64,000 nt of DNA. Source: Salminus brasiliensis (taxonomy: Eukaryota; Chordata; Actinopteri; Characiformes; Bryconidae). A model generated the notes under the pieces. That model worked only from the letters and a program-made list of their open reading frames with translations, had not been told where the DNA came from and ran no database searches. The stretch is taken from contig NC_132880.1 in assembly GCF_030463535.1 (NCBI RefSeq), forward strand, positions 31,674,342-31,738,341, read 5' to 3'. A program made the position numbers and the translations under genes. Of the stretch, positions 9,601 to 24,600 are shown one piece after another (the stretch's first letter is position 1; each line of letters opens with the position of its first letter).

Positions 9601-12600
9601 CTCCAGTCCCATAGCTTCCCCACCTGATCCAACTAATTACTGCCTTCAGTGGCCTTTGGCTAATTCTCAATCTGCATTCTTTTCTGTACTTGTGTTTTTA
9701 TGGACTTGTAAAACAACATGAATTGGAGCCCATGTAATGTTCCATTCAAACATCTGCATCTGGCCAAGTACAGTCCAAAGGCCTGCATGTGTTTTTGCTC
9801 TGCCTGTGTTATTGAGGACACATCAGAGGGTGACTTGTGTGGGCTTGGGACAGCCAAATACCCCAGAATGCGTTTTGCACCGCTGTGCTGCTCTAATTGC
9901 AGAATGACCGCACATGCTCACTTCTGTCCTTGGACGTTTATACTCGTAAGTCGAACCTGCTGAGTATGAGTTATCGAGTTGGAGTTTAAATTTTTAGGGA
10001 GGTGGATTTGCAGGTCATTTTTGTGTGCAAAAGTCATAATTTCATTCCATTATTTCACAAATTGAATGTCACATGCTACTCAGCTCTTTAGAAATACACA
10101 AAAGACTTAACTAATAAATGGACAAAAATGTGATATGATGTCAATTGGAGTGACGCAACCATCTATATGTTGGCCTGGTCATTAGTTTAATGCTTGATGA
10201 TGTCACAGCAGTTCGTAGCAGTCCAGTCCAAGACAGCAGATTTGATCTCCATATCCGGGTGGGTCTGATGGCCTTGAACTCATTAGCAATCAGTAACTAG
10301 TAAGCTACAGTACTGTTACATACATTAACTGAAAGTGTGTTTGTGACTGTAGCCACTTGGCTGACTGATATGTTACATCTGTAAACCCGTGTGTGTATAG
10401 ATTATTCAAGATGACCTGTGTGGGGGGCCAGTTTAGAGACCAGTTTTGTTATTTAAAGACTGAATAGATGGGAGTCTCTTCTCTGTATTGGCTTGTTTAT
10501 GTAGTGAAATCCTTGCATTTACAATGCAGTAAGATTGTCATTTTAAATGGCTAAATGGATGGGAGTCTCCCATCTGGTTCGTTAGTTAGTTTGGTTGTCA
10601 TTTTTGTTGGACAATTTGCCTTTGAAAAAGCTCTATAGCTGGGAGCCTCTCCCATCTTTGTACATTTAGTTGATTCGTTCATTTGTTTATTCATTTTTCT
10701 TTATATTTAACTGGGTAAACAGCTGTATTGATGGGAATCGCCCCCTTTGTGTTTTGGGAGCAGATGGAGGGATAGGAGGCTGGTATTGGGACCCCATAGG
10801 CAGGGAGGTGGGGAAAAGGGTGTTTTTCTCAGTAGTGCCCTGTGGGATATCCCACATGTTGTGAGCAGGTGGGGTTTAGAAAACTGCCTGATTTTAATTC
10901 TGCTTTCTGTGTCTCCAGTTCTTCCTGTGTTAAAATGTGAACGTGTGATTGGTTAAAGAGGAAAATCATTTGCATTTTTGGTCTTTTGTGACCTCCTCCA
11001 AACTCTGTGTTGCAAAGGCTAATATGACTATATTGATTAAAGAGACAGTATGGTAGTATGTTGTGCATCATACTCTGTATCTGTGGTCCCTGTTTGGGTT
11101 TCCAGGCTGGCTTTTTTTTCTCACCACACACCACCACTTCACCCCCATCCCTTTCCCCTGGGGAGCCATAGCCTCGGCTTCCAACGTCTTTTTAATCGTC
11201 CTGTCTGGAGAGGCCGCAGGTGTTGACAGCTTCTCCAGATAAATAAATAAACAGTCTCCTCGCCCTCCCTCCTGCTCAGCTCCTCCTGATGGACTCATTG
11301 AGGGAGCATAAGAAGCACATCCACATTTAATCACCCCTCTATGACATGGCCTGCTTTATTGGTGTCAGTGGCTCTGCTCTAACAAGGTTATTTGGGTGCA
11401 TGCCTGCCACACACCGCCTCCAGAGACTGATCTTATTAAGGCCTCATAACAATCTGCAGAAGATGTTGCCCACTGGCTCATTAGATTATACCATCACTCT
11501 AGTTAGAGGTTATGTGTCCATGTAGCTCATCAGAAAAATGCTGAATAGTTAGTTTAGGGGTGGTGTTCTGCATCAGAACATTTGTTATGACCTTCACAAT
11601 GTGCACTGTGCAGAATTGGCTTCTTTAAAGAAACATTTTTCTCGTAAAATGACATCCTCAAAATCGTGTTGATGCTCCACTCACTTCTGCTAGTGAGACT
11701 AGTCTGTAGGACAGGGCCACGCTCGCATAATTCTGCAGCTCAAGCCATATTTATGCAAAATTGTGTAAAATTACTGTAATACATCAGTCCACATCAGTCC
11801 ACTACGTCAGCTTGTCTAGAAAATTACAATTCCTGACTGTAAATTGAGCAACAACAGGGATACAGACTTTTGTTTGTTTGTTTGTTTGTTTGTTTTTTGT
11901 TTTTAAATCTAAATTGTTAGACCCCTACACTCGTAATAAAGCTCAAAAGGCTTTAGGAAAAAAAACAAAAAAACATTTTTGGTTCCAAAAAGAACCTTGT
12001 TTGTGATTGTCTGTAAATAATATTGTTTATTGCTTTTTTAATTCTTATTTATATTGTGTGTATATAGTGTAAATTATTTATCTAAATTTTCGTAACTGAG
12101 TGTCTTGCTATCCCTTTCTGCTGTCACACTGTGAATTTCCCCACTGCAGGACTAATAAAGGACTATCTTATCTTATCTTATCTTATCTTATTAGAAATGT
12201 CAGAGTGAGAAGAAACTTAAGATTAGTAAACAACCTTTACATCAAGTCATTGTTCTTTAGACCATTTCTGTCACAAACATCTGCTAAGGCATTGGTCAAA
12301 TAACCATTTGAAGCACCTTTACTAAAAGTGTATATTCTCTAATAAACACGCATGTAATGAATCCTATTTTGAAATTAATAAGCAACTTGTCTTTCAATAT
12401 ATGTTTTGAATGTACACATGCAATATGTTAAATGTCCCACAAGGAAAAAAAGAAATGATTGAATATTTTAATTCAATATAAAAAATAATATTTACGTTAA
12501 CATATTGTCTAGTTATTTATGTATTTATGCAAACGTCTGGTTAAATTGCATGTTTTGTTGACGTTAAGGGGGGAAATGAGTATATATTTTCTATATTTGC

Positions 12601-15600
12601 CACACATTGTTATGGGCAATTACTGATTGCTAAATGTAATTGTAATTGGGGAAAGAAAATGCAATTTACCTAAACACAGGTGGTTTCGTTTTGTTTTTCA
12701 TTTTATCTGTTGAATTCAGTAAATAAACTATGTGCTTTAAAAAGTGTTTTTTTTTTTTCTGTAGATGAGGTGAGCTTTACACTCACATTGACAAAGCATG
12801 TAATTTGACTGGGTGTACTCAAACTTTTGCATGCGACTACAATATTTTGTGTCTTTGTAGAACAGTGTATTGCATGTAAACACAAAGCTTACTGTATATT
12901 GAGCGAAGTGTTCATTTATTCCATAGGGGAGGCAAACTCATGGCATTAAAATGTGCAAAAATGCCATGATTTATTTTTAATTTCATTAAATAATTATTTT
13001 ATTTTTTTCCATGTAAATGGTGTGTTTATTTATTTGACTCTGAAAATCAACAAAACATGTAATTTAAACAGAATTGTCCACACATTTGGATAGACTGTAT
13101 GTAAAGTATTTTAAAGCAAATGTTTTACTTAAATAAATAAATGAGCTACAACAATAAGTACTTATGTTGGGAAATTTTGAAATATATATTTTTGCCATTG
13201 GCATATATAATTCACTAATGCTATTCACTAAATTATTAATATCATTGCAGTTAAGTTTTTGCATCTTCTAATGTGAGTCACAGTACACAGTCCTTGGAAT
13301 TTGGAAGTGCACACCCTTGCTCAGTTTAATTATTCAGTAGCTCTGTGTGTGCCTGGATGTGTGTCTGTCTCTGTCTGTGTGTCTGTGTGCACACCTGCGC
13401 TCAGGTATTGCTGTGTTCTGTGAAACTGCCGGTGTTCCCAGTAACGCACAGCATGAGCATGGTGCTCTAGATCCAGCAGCGAAATCAGCCATGGATTCTG
13501 TTTAAATCTCCCTTTTTATAGAAGCCAAAACATGTTTACTGTAACTTTCCTTAACTTGTAATTAATAATGCATCATTTACTGTGCTCCAGGAATGGAAGA
13601 TAAGAAGTAATTGAAGTGTTGAAAAGAAGTAATTCCTGATGCGTGATGATAGACCTTATGTCCAAATGGTTGTGGACACCTCTTATAATGAATCAACCCA
13701 TTGCTGACATAGATAGCTTATCTAGTCCTTCTATCAAAGTACTGCCAGTAGAATATGACTCTCTGGTGCAGCTACACATGAGCCTGTTGCAAACATGCCT
13801 ACCGAGGCTATAGGGGTATAAAGCCCGCAATCATTGAGCTGTGAAGCAGTGGATCTATGTTCTCTGGAATGTTGGTGCTCTAGCCCATGCTTTGGGATAA
13901 GGTGGGGTGGTGATCATCCTGACCTCACTAATGCTTTTATCACTGAATGCAATCAAATCCTCACAGCAATGCTCCAAACAAGGATAGTAGAAAGATTTCT
14001 CTGGACAGTAGAGATAGTTACGCCAACAAAAGCAGGATAAATTCACTGTCATGCAAAAACCTCATATTTCCAAAATGGCAGCTTTACAGTAAAAGAAATA
14101 ACTTTAATTTATTAAATTTAAGGTCCGTGTTAAAAGATTTTGCTCATTATTTTTGTCACATTAGTTGATCTTGCATATTATTTAATCATTTTCAAGCATT
14201 TCTGTTGGTTCATTTATCATGAAATGTTGACAAAATGTAAGGAAGAGCTGGCAGATTTAGGTAAAGTCAAAGTGAAAACCTGTGTAAACGGAGATACAGG
14301 GTTTTTGTCTGACCGTGACAATGTTATGTTAATAAGCTGTATGTTAAGCTGTTATGTTAGGGATGCACAATTTCTTTTTACTGCGTTTATGACCCTACAG
14401 GAATAAATTATCCTAACATTTCTCTGTATTGCAAGTCCAGGTGGATTAAATGTTTATTTTTTGTTAATCTCCTGAGGCTGAAACAAACATTTTTACATTA
14501 ACAGTATTGAATGATGTATTACGTTATGTCTGTATTAATCTAAAAATGTGTTTAGCTGAGGTTTTGTATTAAAAGTGGAGCCTGTTTATGGGAGCCAAAG
14601 GACCAGCTAAGCAAATTAAGATGAATGAGGGTTTTGAGTCTGAAATATTGATGAAGGAACTTCGGTGTCATTGTGAAGGTCATTGTGTTGACCTGCAGAC
14701 TCCACCGTCATGCTGATTACCACCGGCTGTTTGGATCAGGGTCAAAGGTCAATACTCATTCCCTCGTCTCAGGAAGCTGCTTTAAACCACAGACCTATAA
14801 ATTATGTTGTTTATCCCTCAACTGTCTATCTTTCTCAATCTCAATCTTCCTTACCATTATTTTTGTTCCTGAATTTACCTTGCTGTAAGTTCTGCATGTG
14901 ACGTCTTTGTGCTTTTACTTAATTGAGTTTGCTATTGGATTTGTTTGAATGAAAGTTCTTTCATTTTGTAAAACAACTGAGACTTCAAACTTAAATTGTA
15001 CTGGAAGATTACAAAATACTATATGAATCAAACCTCATTACATAAAATGGTTTGAAGTTGTATGTAATTCAGTTTTGCTAATTAAGTATAGCTTAAATGT
15101 ATGTGTTACCTAATCCAGGCATATGTTTCTTCAGGTCATTAACATGGTGCTAATTTGTATTTATAATAATAACAATAATAATAATAATAATAATAATAAT
15201 TTGTATTATTTAATCTTCCCTGTGGCTGACTAGGGTTCAGTTCCACAGCCGGGCAGACACACCACACTACAGTCCCTGAGCAGGATTCTTAAGACAGACT
15301 TAAGAATCCTACACGATGCAAGAATGCAAATGCCGATGTTCTACAAACGCACGGCCCTGCTGTAAAAACCCAATTTGTTTTGTGGCACTTGAACACTCAG
15401 TACTCAGGGGGCGACAATGGAGACTCCTCAAACTGGTCCACCATGACAGTCTGTGGTACGAGAACTTTGCTGCCGCTGTATATCCTCTTGCGGCGGTGCT
15501 CAGCCTGTGCTTCCGTTGTACAATCAAGGGCATTGCTAAATAGTTTTGAATGCAATTATGTACAAAACTCAGTCTGCGTAGTGAAGCGTCTGCGTTTGCA

Positions 15601-18600
15601 TCTCTGCATGAAGTATGTTTCTGACCTTACTCTACAGTCCTTACTACCGGTGTACCACCATTCAAATGTAAATCACTATGGATAAGCGGGTCAGCCAAAT
15701 ACCTTGAAAGTACAAATGTAATGAACATAGCCTGGAAAGTCTTGCCCCAGCACTCTTATTATTGGTATAGCACAGTGTGCTTGACTAGGTGGGGTTTTAA
15801 ACCATTTGGTTGTGTTATCCACTATGCTAAACAGTTTGAACTGCACATTATACAACACTGGAGTGTTGAATAAGTTGCAGCAGACAGCAATGTATTGTGC
15901 CTCTATTGTATACTAGGGGTGTAATGGTGGGTATATTCGTACTGAACCATCAGGGTATGGACGTTGTGGTTTGGTGTGCACAGTTGAAGAAGAATACATG
16001 GTACATGAGTTCCATCCTGAAATGTTAAGCTGTGGTATTGTGGGAATTATATTGTACTTATAGTGTTGCAATGGGAACTGTAGTTAACCCCCTCCTCTTA
16101 TATATCTTTTAACCATTTGGGCCGTTAAGAGAGACATGCACATTTGAATTTGAGGTTGAGGTTAAGTTTGAGTATCTTGAGTATTTTATTTTATTATATA
16201 TTTTTTCCCCTCACCAGGGCTGAGTCCCTGAGTGCTTTGTAGAAACTTTAACTGAACATAGAGAATGAGGCCCTGCTGTCCCTGAAGCTCTTTAGTGTTA
16301 TCACAAAGCTTATCGTGGAAAGATTGAGCGAGTCATGCTTTGAACTTACTCTCCGCGACAGTGCAGACGATCTGCAGTGCTTTTAGGTGACTGGGGCTGC
16401 ATCACTTGGGTGAAGCCATAGTTGGATGTAATCTAAATGCTAATGCCACTAGCCAGCTTTAGTTTCTCCTGCGCCTGGGCAGATTTTCTCTCAGGCTTAT
16501 GCAACTTAGGGAAATTAAATTCATTCTCGCTGCAAATTTCTCACATCTTGGCCCTCACAAATCATTCATAGCAGGTGTCCTCCTGTCTGTCTGCTATGAC
16601 CCTGTCCTGTTTATGACTGGAATGCTGTACTGGACATTGCATTAGAATGTAAAATTGTACGATTTGGAAGAATTTTGGAGAGGAGGGGTGATTACTACCA
16701 GCTCATTGTGTAGCTTGTTATTTGTGTGTGGTTGTATGATGTATGACTGATGGTGGCTGTTTTTTTTTTTTTTGTTTTTTTTTTGTCTCCCCTTTCTTCT
16801 CTCTTGAGCAGATTGCAGTGATGACCATGACCCTCTTTCCTGTGCGATTGCTCTTTGCTGCGTTTATGATGTTGCTGGCTTGGCCTTTTGCCTTTATAGC
16901 TACTGTGGGCCGCTCAAAGGATGCAGTGGAACCACTCTCCTGGTGGAGATGGTAAGTGGAGCAGTCAGAGTGCTGCATATACGGAAGTGTATAGTTTGAC
17001 AAAGGCAAATCTACTAGAAATTGCTCGCTATGGTTTAGGGCAAGTTTAATAATTCATAGGCATATATGATATGAAATGGGTGGGATATAAGCTTCCATTC
17101 CGACTTTAATTAGCATTTTACCTTCAAATAATTTTGATTAATTACTCTCCTTCGTTACACAGTGGCATGTATCTTGTTGCTTTTCTGGGCTCAGTATGCT
17201 GCTAACTGCACTATATATGGTGAAGCGGGCAGGACACAGCTTGCAGGAGCCACTAGCGTAGCCCGAGTCATATTTGTGTAAAAACCTGTCATTTTCCTGT
17301 ACAGGTGCACATGCTTCTTTCACTTTTAGTAACTCTAAAATGGACCAAAGGCTAGTTTGTCTTGGGCAACGTGTGTTGCGCAGTTCAAGCCTTAAAACTT
17401 TGTGGAGACTTCTCTGTGTGTTTACATAAGGATGCATGTGCTTTGCACAAAAGCAGTGTGAGAATCTGAGAAAACATCCACTTTTACTGGTCACGAAAAC
17501 CACTCTCCTGCTGCGAGTGTGTTCTGTCTGTGTGAGTGTGATTCTTGTATGAGTGCGTTTTTAATGGGCTGTGTGTGTGTGTGTTTACAAGGCTCGTAAA
17601 ACATTCTTTTCCCTAAAACAAGTTAATTGTCAGCACAAACAGGACCAAACCTTTACACAAATTCACACTGACCGAAACATGCTCAATCAGTCACTAGTCA
17701 AAACCTGAGTGAACCGAATTTATGCGACTCATAAACAAGGAATGTCGTTTGAGCTAAATACCCTCAGCAAGTTCTCAGAATATGACTCGAGACAATGCCA
17801 AGTGTGTGTGATGCTGTAATCAAGCCAACTGGATTGCTATCTTGAGAAATAAATAATTTGTACCAAATTGGTTATCAATATCCACACCTGCCCCCTCTAG
17901 TCAAGTGGTAGACAAACATGGGGTATGTGTACAGGGTTCGTTCCCCTTTCGATTGCGCGCACTTACCCGTGACCTTGTACCATGACAGTTCAATATGAAT
18001 ACATGAACCGTTACATCTCTAATGTATATATTTAAAAATGGTATGCATCATGTTAAAAAAAAAATTAAATACATAAATAAATAATTCCATTGGACATATT
18101 TTTTTCTGCACACCTGCCCCCTAATTTCTTCACAGAAATCTTCCTTACCTCCCAGTACTTCCCAGCTCTAATCTGGAACAGGACTCCAACATTATAACGT
18201 TGCTTTAAAAGTGACATTATGTAGTTAGGTATATTTGTACCTTATAATTACAGCTTCAGGATCATTTTGATGCTTTACTTACCTGTAATAGGAAGACTGC
18301 TGGCTGTCATTGCCACTCTGGTTCCAGAATGCTCCTACTGCACTATGTAACTATGGAGCTTTAAGAGAGCACTCATTAACTTTTTTTTTTGTACACAGTC
18401 CTTTAATTTGAATCCACCACCTCTGTCCACATGCCTCTTTCACTTTTGATGGCATTTTTTTATGTCTTGTCCAGAAATGCATGTGTGAAGCATGTCCTTC
18501 ACGGGGAGCTCAAAATGCAATTTGCTGCCTTGATCTAGCAGTTCCGCTTTCCAAATGTCCGAGCCATGTTTTGTTTGTGTGCATGAAAAACGTGCATACG

Positions 18601-21600
18601 TACCTCAGGACATTGACCGGGATTCGAACCAGCGATCCTCTGATCATAGTGACAGCGTCTTAGTCCAGTGGAGCTTTTAAAAGGTTCATTTTTTACAAAA
18701 ATGGTTCTTTATGGAACCAAAAATTGTTCTTTCATGGCAGTGTTGAATACCAAATTATAGAGTTGTCAAAGTTCCCAACATAAGATTAATGAACTCAAGT
18801 AAAAGTTTAGATCCGCTACATAACACAGTTTCCAGTTTAAAATGCTGCACTTCCAAGCTGAACAAGCTTGTTGTAGCTAATTGTAACTAAGCAGCATGGA
18901 AGTGAAGGGTTATCTCCCAAGTGTCCCACAAAGCTTGTTCAACCCAGTAGCGACTATGAGTAGTGACTATGAAGGGATAGAGCAGGGATATATCCATATG
19001 TTTCATATGTATCATTTATAACAGTAGTCTTCTCCTCTTCACCTTGTAGGCTGGTGGATCTGGCTCTAAAGGCCATCATGAGGGCGATGTGGTTTTCTGG
19101 AGGTTTCCACTGGGTACGGGTCAAAGGAAGGCCAGCTCTGCCCAGTGAAGCACCCATTCTGACGCTGGCACCACACTCCTCGTATTTTGACGCCATCCCT
19201 GTAACCATGACCATGGCCTCTATCGTGATGAAGGCAGAGAGCAGAAACGTTCCTGTCTGGGGCAGTGAGTTTACTCTTTTGTCCTTTATTCAATTGCTGG
19301 CTTCTCAAACTGATTGGTGTTTCCGCTGGAATAAAAAATAAAGCATTTCCGAGAACAGAAACCGAAGGCATTGTTATTCAGAACAATATACAGTTATATA
19401 CAGTTTTTGAATGTTACAGTTAGAGATAGTATTGATGTATGAAATGATACCCTAGTAGCACAATGAATTGAAAATGAAAACAATGACAGTGTAATTTAGT
19501 TTGAATTTATTTTTGTATGTATTTATTATTTAATTTCTTAGTTGATACTTTTTGATTCATTTTAATTACATTTGGGAACATTTTGAGACTATGAACTATG
19601 AATACATTTCATGAATGAGGCCCATTTTGTTTGTACATGTGTATTTGTGCAAATTAATTAATGTTAATGTTTGGCAATTCATCTATACATCTTTGTTGGG
19701 AAACCCCCCCCCCCTTCTACTGCTGTCTCGCAGCGCTCATAAAGTTTATCCGGCCAGTGTTCGTGTCTCGCTCAGATCAGGACTCTCGCAGGAAGACTGT
19801 GGAGGAGATCAAACGCAGAGCTTTCTCTGCAGGAGAGTGGCCTCAGGTAAGACACACATTCACACACAAGGTGTGAAAAGTAGAAGACTGTCTTTTTGTA
19901 ATCTCGTTGTAAAGATTTTATGACCACAATATCATTATTTCAGAAGCTTGTTCTGATTGATTGATTCTATCAGATAATAATAATAATAATAATAATACTA
20001 TTATTATTATACAGTATCTTTTTCAGCTGTTCTTTACACTGCGTGAACAGTTTATTGATTAATTAGAACAATGCTCTAGACTTTCTTTGAAAACATTAAA
20101 GTTAAGTGTGTTTTGTCCTTCTTCTGTAAAGTATCTGTAAAGTATTATTACAAAATATTGAAGATTTGATCATTCATGTTCATCATGTTGCTTAATTTTC
20201 TGCCATCAACACAATTTCACTGTTTGGTTGCTTTTAGATAATGATATTTCCAGAGGGGACGTGCACCAATAGATCCTGCCTCATTGCATTTAAGCCTGGT
20301 ATGTGTTCTGTCTGTCTGTCTGCTTCCCCAGCACAGCTTTTTTGCTGACCAAACGCAATATGACAATTGATAAGTTGAAGAACGTTTGTGAAGAACGTTT
20401 GTGAAGAACGTTTGTGAAGAACGCAGAATTAGCTCTGCATCTGTGCATCTCCAGCCACTGCAGTCTTTCGTTCAGTTTTAGGACGCTGAACTCTCTGAGT
20501 TTTGTCTGATCATGCCAACATACTACACTCACTGCAAATAAATAAATAAATAAATAAAGACATATCAATTGTAGCTTTAGAATTTGGCCCCAAGAGGTAA
20601 AATCCATGGACCCAACCTACCTTGCATCTTGTACCTTAAGGTTTTCTTGGCACACTTTGGGTCAATCATGACTTGAATGCCACAGGCTATTTGAGTGTTG
20701 CTGTTGACCATGTGCGTCCCTTCATGGCCACAATTTATCCATCTTCAAGTGGCTACGTCCAGCATAAAACTGCACCCTACCTCAAAAGTCTTTTCCCAAT
20801 TCATTGTTATTTAGTGGCTTTCCCAGTCACTAGATCTGAGTCCAATAGAAGACCTCTAGGATATGATAGAAATTCAGAGCATGAAGGTGCACCATGTAAA
20901 ATCTGCAGGAATGGCGCCAAGCAGTCATGTCAACATGCACCAGAATCTCAAAGGAATATTTCCTATGTCTTGTGAAATCCATGCCACAAAGAAGTGAGGC
21001 TCTTTTGAGAGGAAAAGGAGCCCATGTGCAGCAAAACTACGGTCATTCTTGTTGCAAGGAGTGTATTAGGTGTTTTGTGGGAAAAATAAATCTATAAATC
21101 ATAAATATATAGAGTTGAATATAAACACACATACATTTGAATATGTTGAATACTACAAAAAAAACAAGAGTAATATCTCTGAACTTGCTTTCTTAAGAAA
21201 TGATGTAAAATTGGTTAAGCTTACACTGACCCAAAAAATGACCAAGCACTGTATTAATGTTAATTCTATAATTATTTGTGTTCTAATTTTAGAGTTTGAG
21301 TTAATGAGCACTTACTGCACTGATCAGTTTATCATGTGGCCTACAACACTGCCGTGGTATTGGGCACTGTGTGTGCGCGTCTGTTTTTTCTCTCTTTATC
21401 TCCTGTGGACCGTTTCAGTTCACAGAGCTGAGAGCTTCAGCATTTGGCTTCCTCTTCCTGTCTGCACTGTCCGGTCATGTTATTTTGTGCTGATCCACTC
21501 CCACCCATCGCTTATTGTGCTTGTTCCACGCACCGAATCCCCCTCTTTCACTTCTCTTATCCCTCGTTCGGTTACCCCCACTGTCTGCCTGTCGGACTGT

Positions 21601-24600
21601 GTTTTCTGCATCCTTTAGTTCTGGTGGTTTCACTGTGCCAGCACACATCAGCGGTGGCGGTCTACAGCCAGACACATTTTCACAACAAGGTTTGTTCCAG
21701 AGAGCTGGCACACGGTTCAGAATGCTCTGGCTTGGCTTTAAACACATGGATCTGAAGGCCAGTGTCCTAATGGAGGCTTTTCGTATGTTCTGGTGAAAAT
21801 GTCTGCGCAAAATAAGATTTCATATTTAGAACTTTGGTAGTGTGTGTTAACAGACATGTACACATTGCTGCTGTTCAATGAAAAAGGGAAAAAAATGGAG
21901 ATACAGATTTGAAGTTTTCTCCATCGTTTAAACTGTGCTCAGTACACTGTGTGAACTGTTTAAACTTATTATTGTTAATGTTCAACATTTTGGAATAATA
22001 GGCCTTAAATACCAGCTGTTCTTAATAATTCTATTAATTCTTAAACCCCATTTACACAGGTTTCACTAAGAGTTTGCCATTTGCCAATATTTTCTTATTT
22101 GGAATTTGTTCAGTTTTTGAGGACAAAGCAGAGCTGTAAATTCTGCGAATAAAAATTCATTATCAATTTCTGTTAGGACTTCTTAAATTTGTTCTTGACC
22201 TATTTAAGACAATTATTAGAAAGATATTGATTAGGGCCATTGTTTACAATAAAATAAAAGCAACATGGAGGCAGACAAATATATGAAATGATGCCCTGTG
22301 CAAGAGGTGTATGATATTACACGTAGTAATCAATTAATTCGAAACTAAAGAATACATACATTTTCTTTGTGTCCAGAATAGTGCACATAACTGTGGGTTA
22401 TTTATGAAATTACTTCTATGTTATAACTCATAATGTAGTTATATGAAGTTATGAGTTTTAACAGGTTCAAGCTGTAACAGAAAATGAGAGTGGACTCGCT
22501 CCGCAGACCCTCTGCCAGACCAAACAGCGGACACTGTACGAGTTTATTATCATTTAGTGGAGAAAATCGAGGTTCAGGGGTGAACATATGCCTAAACAAC
22601 TACAGCACACACAACCGAACTAAACCTGAAACAAAAGAAACCAAAAATACAGGGGGAAAAAATGCAGTTTGGTTTGAGCAGGACGTTCTTCCATGGCCGG
22701 AAAACGGGAGGAGCCCCTTTTATTACTGGCACTTTTATTAGTGAGCGCACCCCATTGACCTGCAGCTACAGTAACAAGCTAAAAAAAAATAAAAATAATA
22801 ATAATAATAATGTCATGACCAGGGGTCATAATAGTAGCAGTAGTAATAATAATAATAATAATAATAATAATAGTTGTGATAACAATTAGGGTTTTAAGTG
22901 ATTACATCTCAAAGTAGAAAACTTTACATTATATTATGTTATCTGTGAATGTGTACATTCCATTTTACATAAGTATTTAAATTGTGTTAAATTCATTAAA
23001 AAAAAAGATAATTATTGCAAGTATTAACTTGTATATGATTAATACTGTATTATACTGTTAACAATTAGAATAGAACAAAGAATGGAGAACTGTAAGAGTG
23101 CAGGTAGCTATTACTGGTTTCTGCTTTGGCTTTTGCTTGATACATGTGTCACAGTGTTAATGTGTTGGAGGTTCATCAACAACTCAACATAATTGGAAGA
23201 TTAAAGGATTGAGGCATGTGATTATTTATAGATGTGGATTTTATTATGCTAATCAGAGGGGTATGAGTTTATGTCAGTTAATTAATAGAAGCAATAAACT
23301 TGTCTTACACTGGAACTACAACTACAGAGGGGGCAGTCTCTTTTAAAACTGATATTCTACACTTCTTAGGTATAGTTACTTTTCAAACTCCGAGTAGTGG
23401 AGTAATCCTCACTGCTTAAACACACGCGCACACATACACACACCAGCAGTAACTTCAGCAGCATTGTCTTTTAGTCATGTTTGCCTCCACACACACCCCA
23501 TGTCTTTGTTTTCCGTGCTCTGATTGTTTCCTATATAATGTTTAGTGTTCTCAGTAATGTGTACTCACTTTATTAAGCCTTCATAATCCAAACTGAAAAA
23601 TTATGTGCCATGCTAAAATGCACTTTGCCATGAGTACACATGCATGCGCTCATGTGCACACACGCATACGGAGTCATGTTACTGTGAACTGGGGCAGATG
23701 GGGCTGGCCATTGTTTGTGCGCCACTCCTCCGATCAGCCTCCAGTAGACTGAGGACACAAATGCTAGCTTTAAAATGCAGTGCTGGTCATAAAGCTGTCA
23801 GTAAAAAAGGTGTTGTGCTAATATATTTAAAGAGCTGATGGTCTGTGTTTGTTTTTGGACAGTCTGCTCATTTCCGCCCCTCCTCTTGCAGGTGCGTTTA
23901 TCCCAGGCGTTCCTGTTCAGCCGGTAGTTCTGCGCTATCCTAATGAAACGGTAAGAGAGGAAAGCCGGTCAGAGACTACAGAGAATATTTATTTTAATAA
24001 ATATTTCACTCTTTGTTTCATTGTATTGCTTTTTTCTTTCTCCTTTCTTTTCTCTTTTTATTAAAAAAAGTAACATTATCAACAAAAAAGACGATTACAG
24101 CAACAACAATGACTACTAGAATGGACAAAGATTTTTTTAACAAGGGGGTTTAATTTTAATAAACCCCCTTGTTCTTTCTCTTATTAGTACTGAAAAGAAA
24201 CTCACGTACACTTAAGATGCTTCTTAGAACACTCTGCATTAAAGCTGGGTGGTATGGAAAAATGTTATCATGATATTTGAAGACATTTTTTGTAGACAAA
24301 ATGTGCCAACAGCGTAATATCTTTATATAAAAAAAATGATATCCAAATACTCTCCCAAATATCCTGCACTCCATTGAATTACATAAGGCTGATTACACTC
24401 TTTGTAATGAAACATGCAGATGAGCAGTGCTCTTTAAGCACTGATGATATCCATGATGCACTTATAAAAGCATATTGTGTACCACGATAACAAATTTCTC
24501 ACAATACGATAAAATATTGTCATATTGCCCAGCTCTACTCTGCATAAGCATGAATTCTCTCTCTGCCGGCACACCGCGCTGTCTTCTGTAATGTGTAATT

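Noticed and set aside
18580-18672. Functional tRNA gene
   Set aside because: B box is good but the acceptor stem and a clear cloverleaf are missing; fits a SINE head better.
21070-21810. Several frames of 90-180 codons in lpcat1 intron 5
   Set aside because: No domain, splice or start support; mutually overlapping on both strands.
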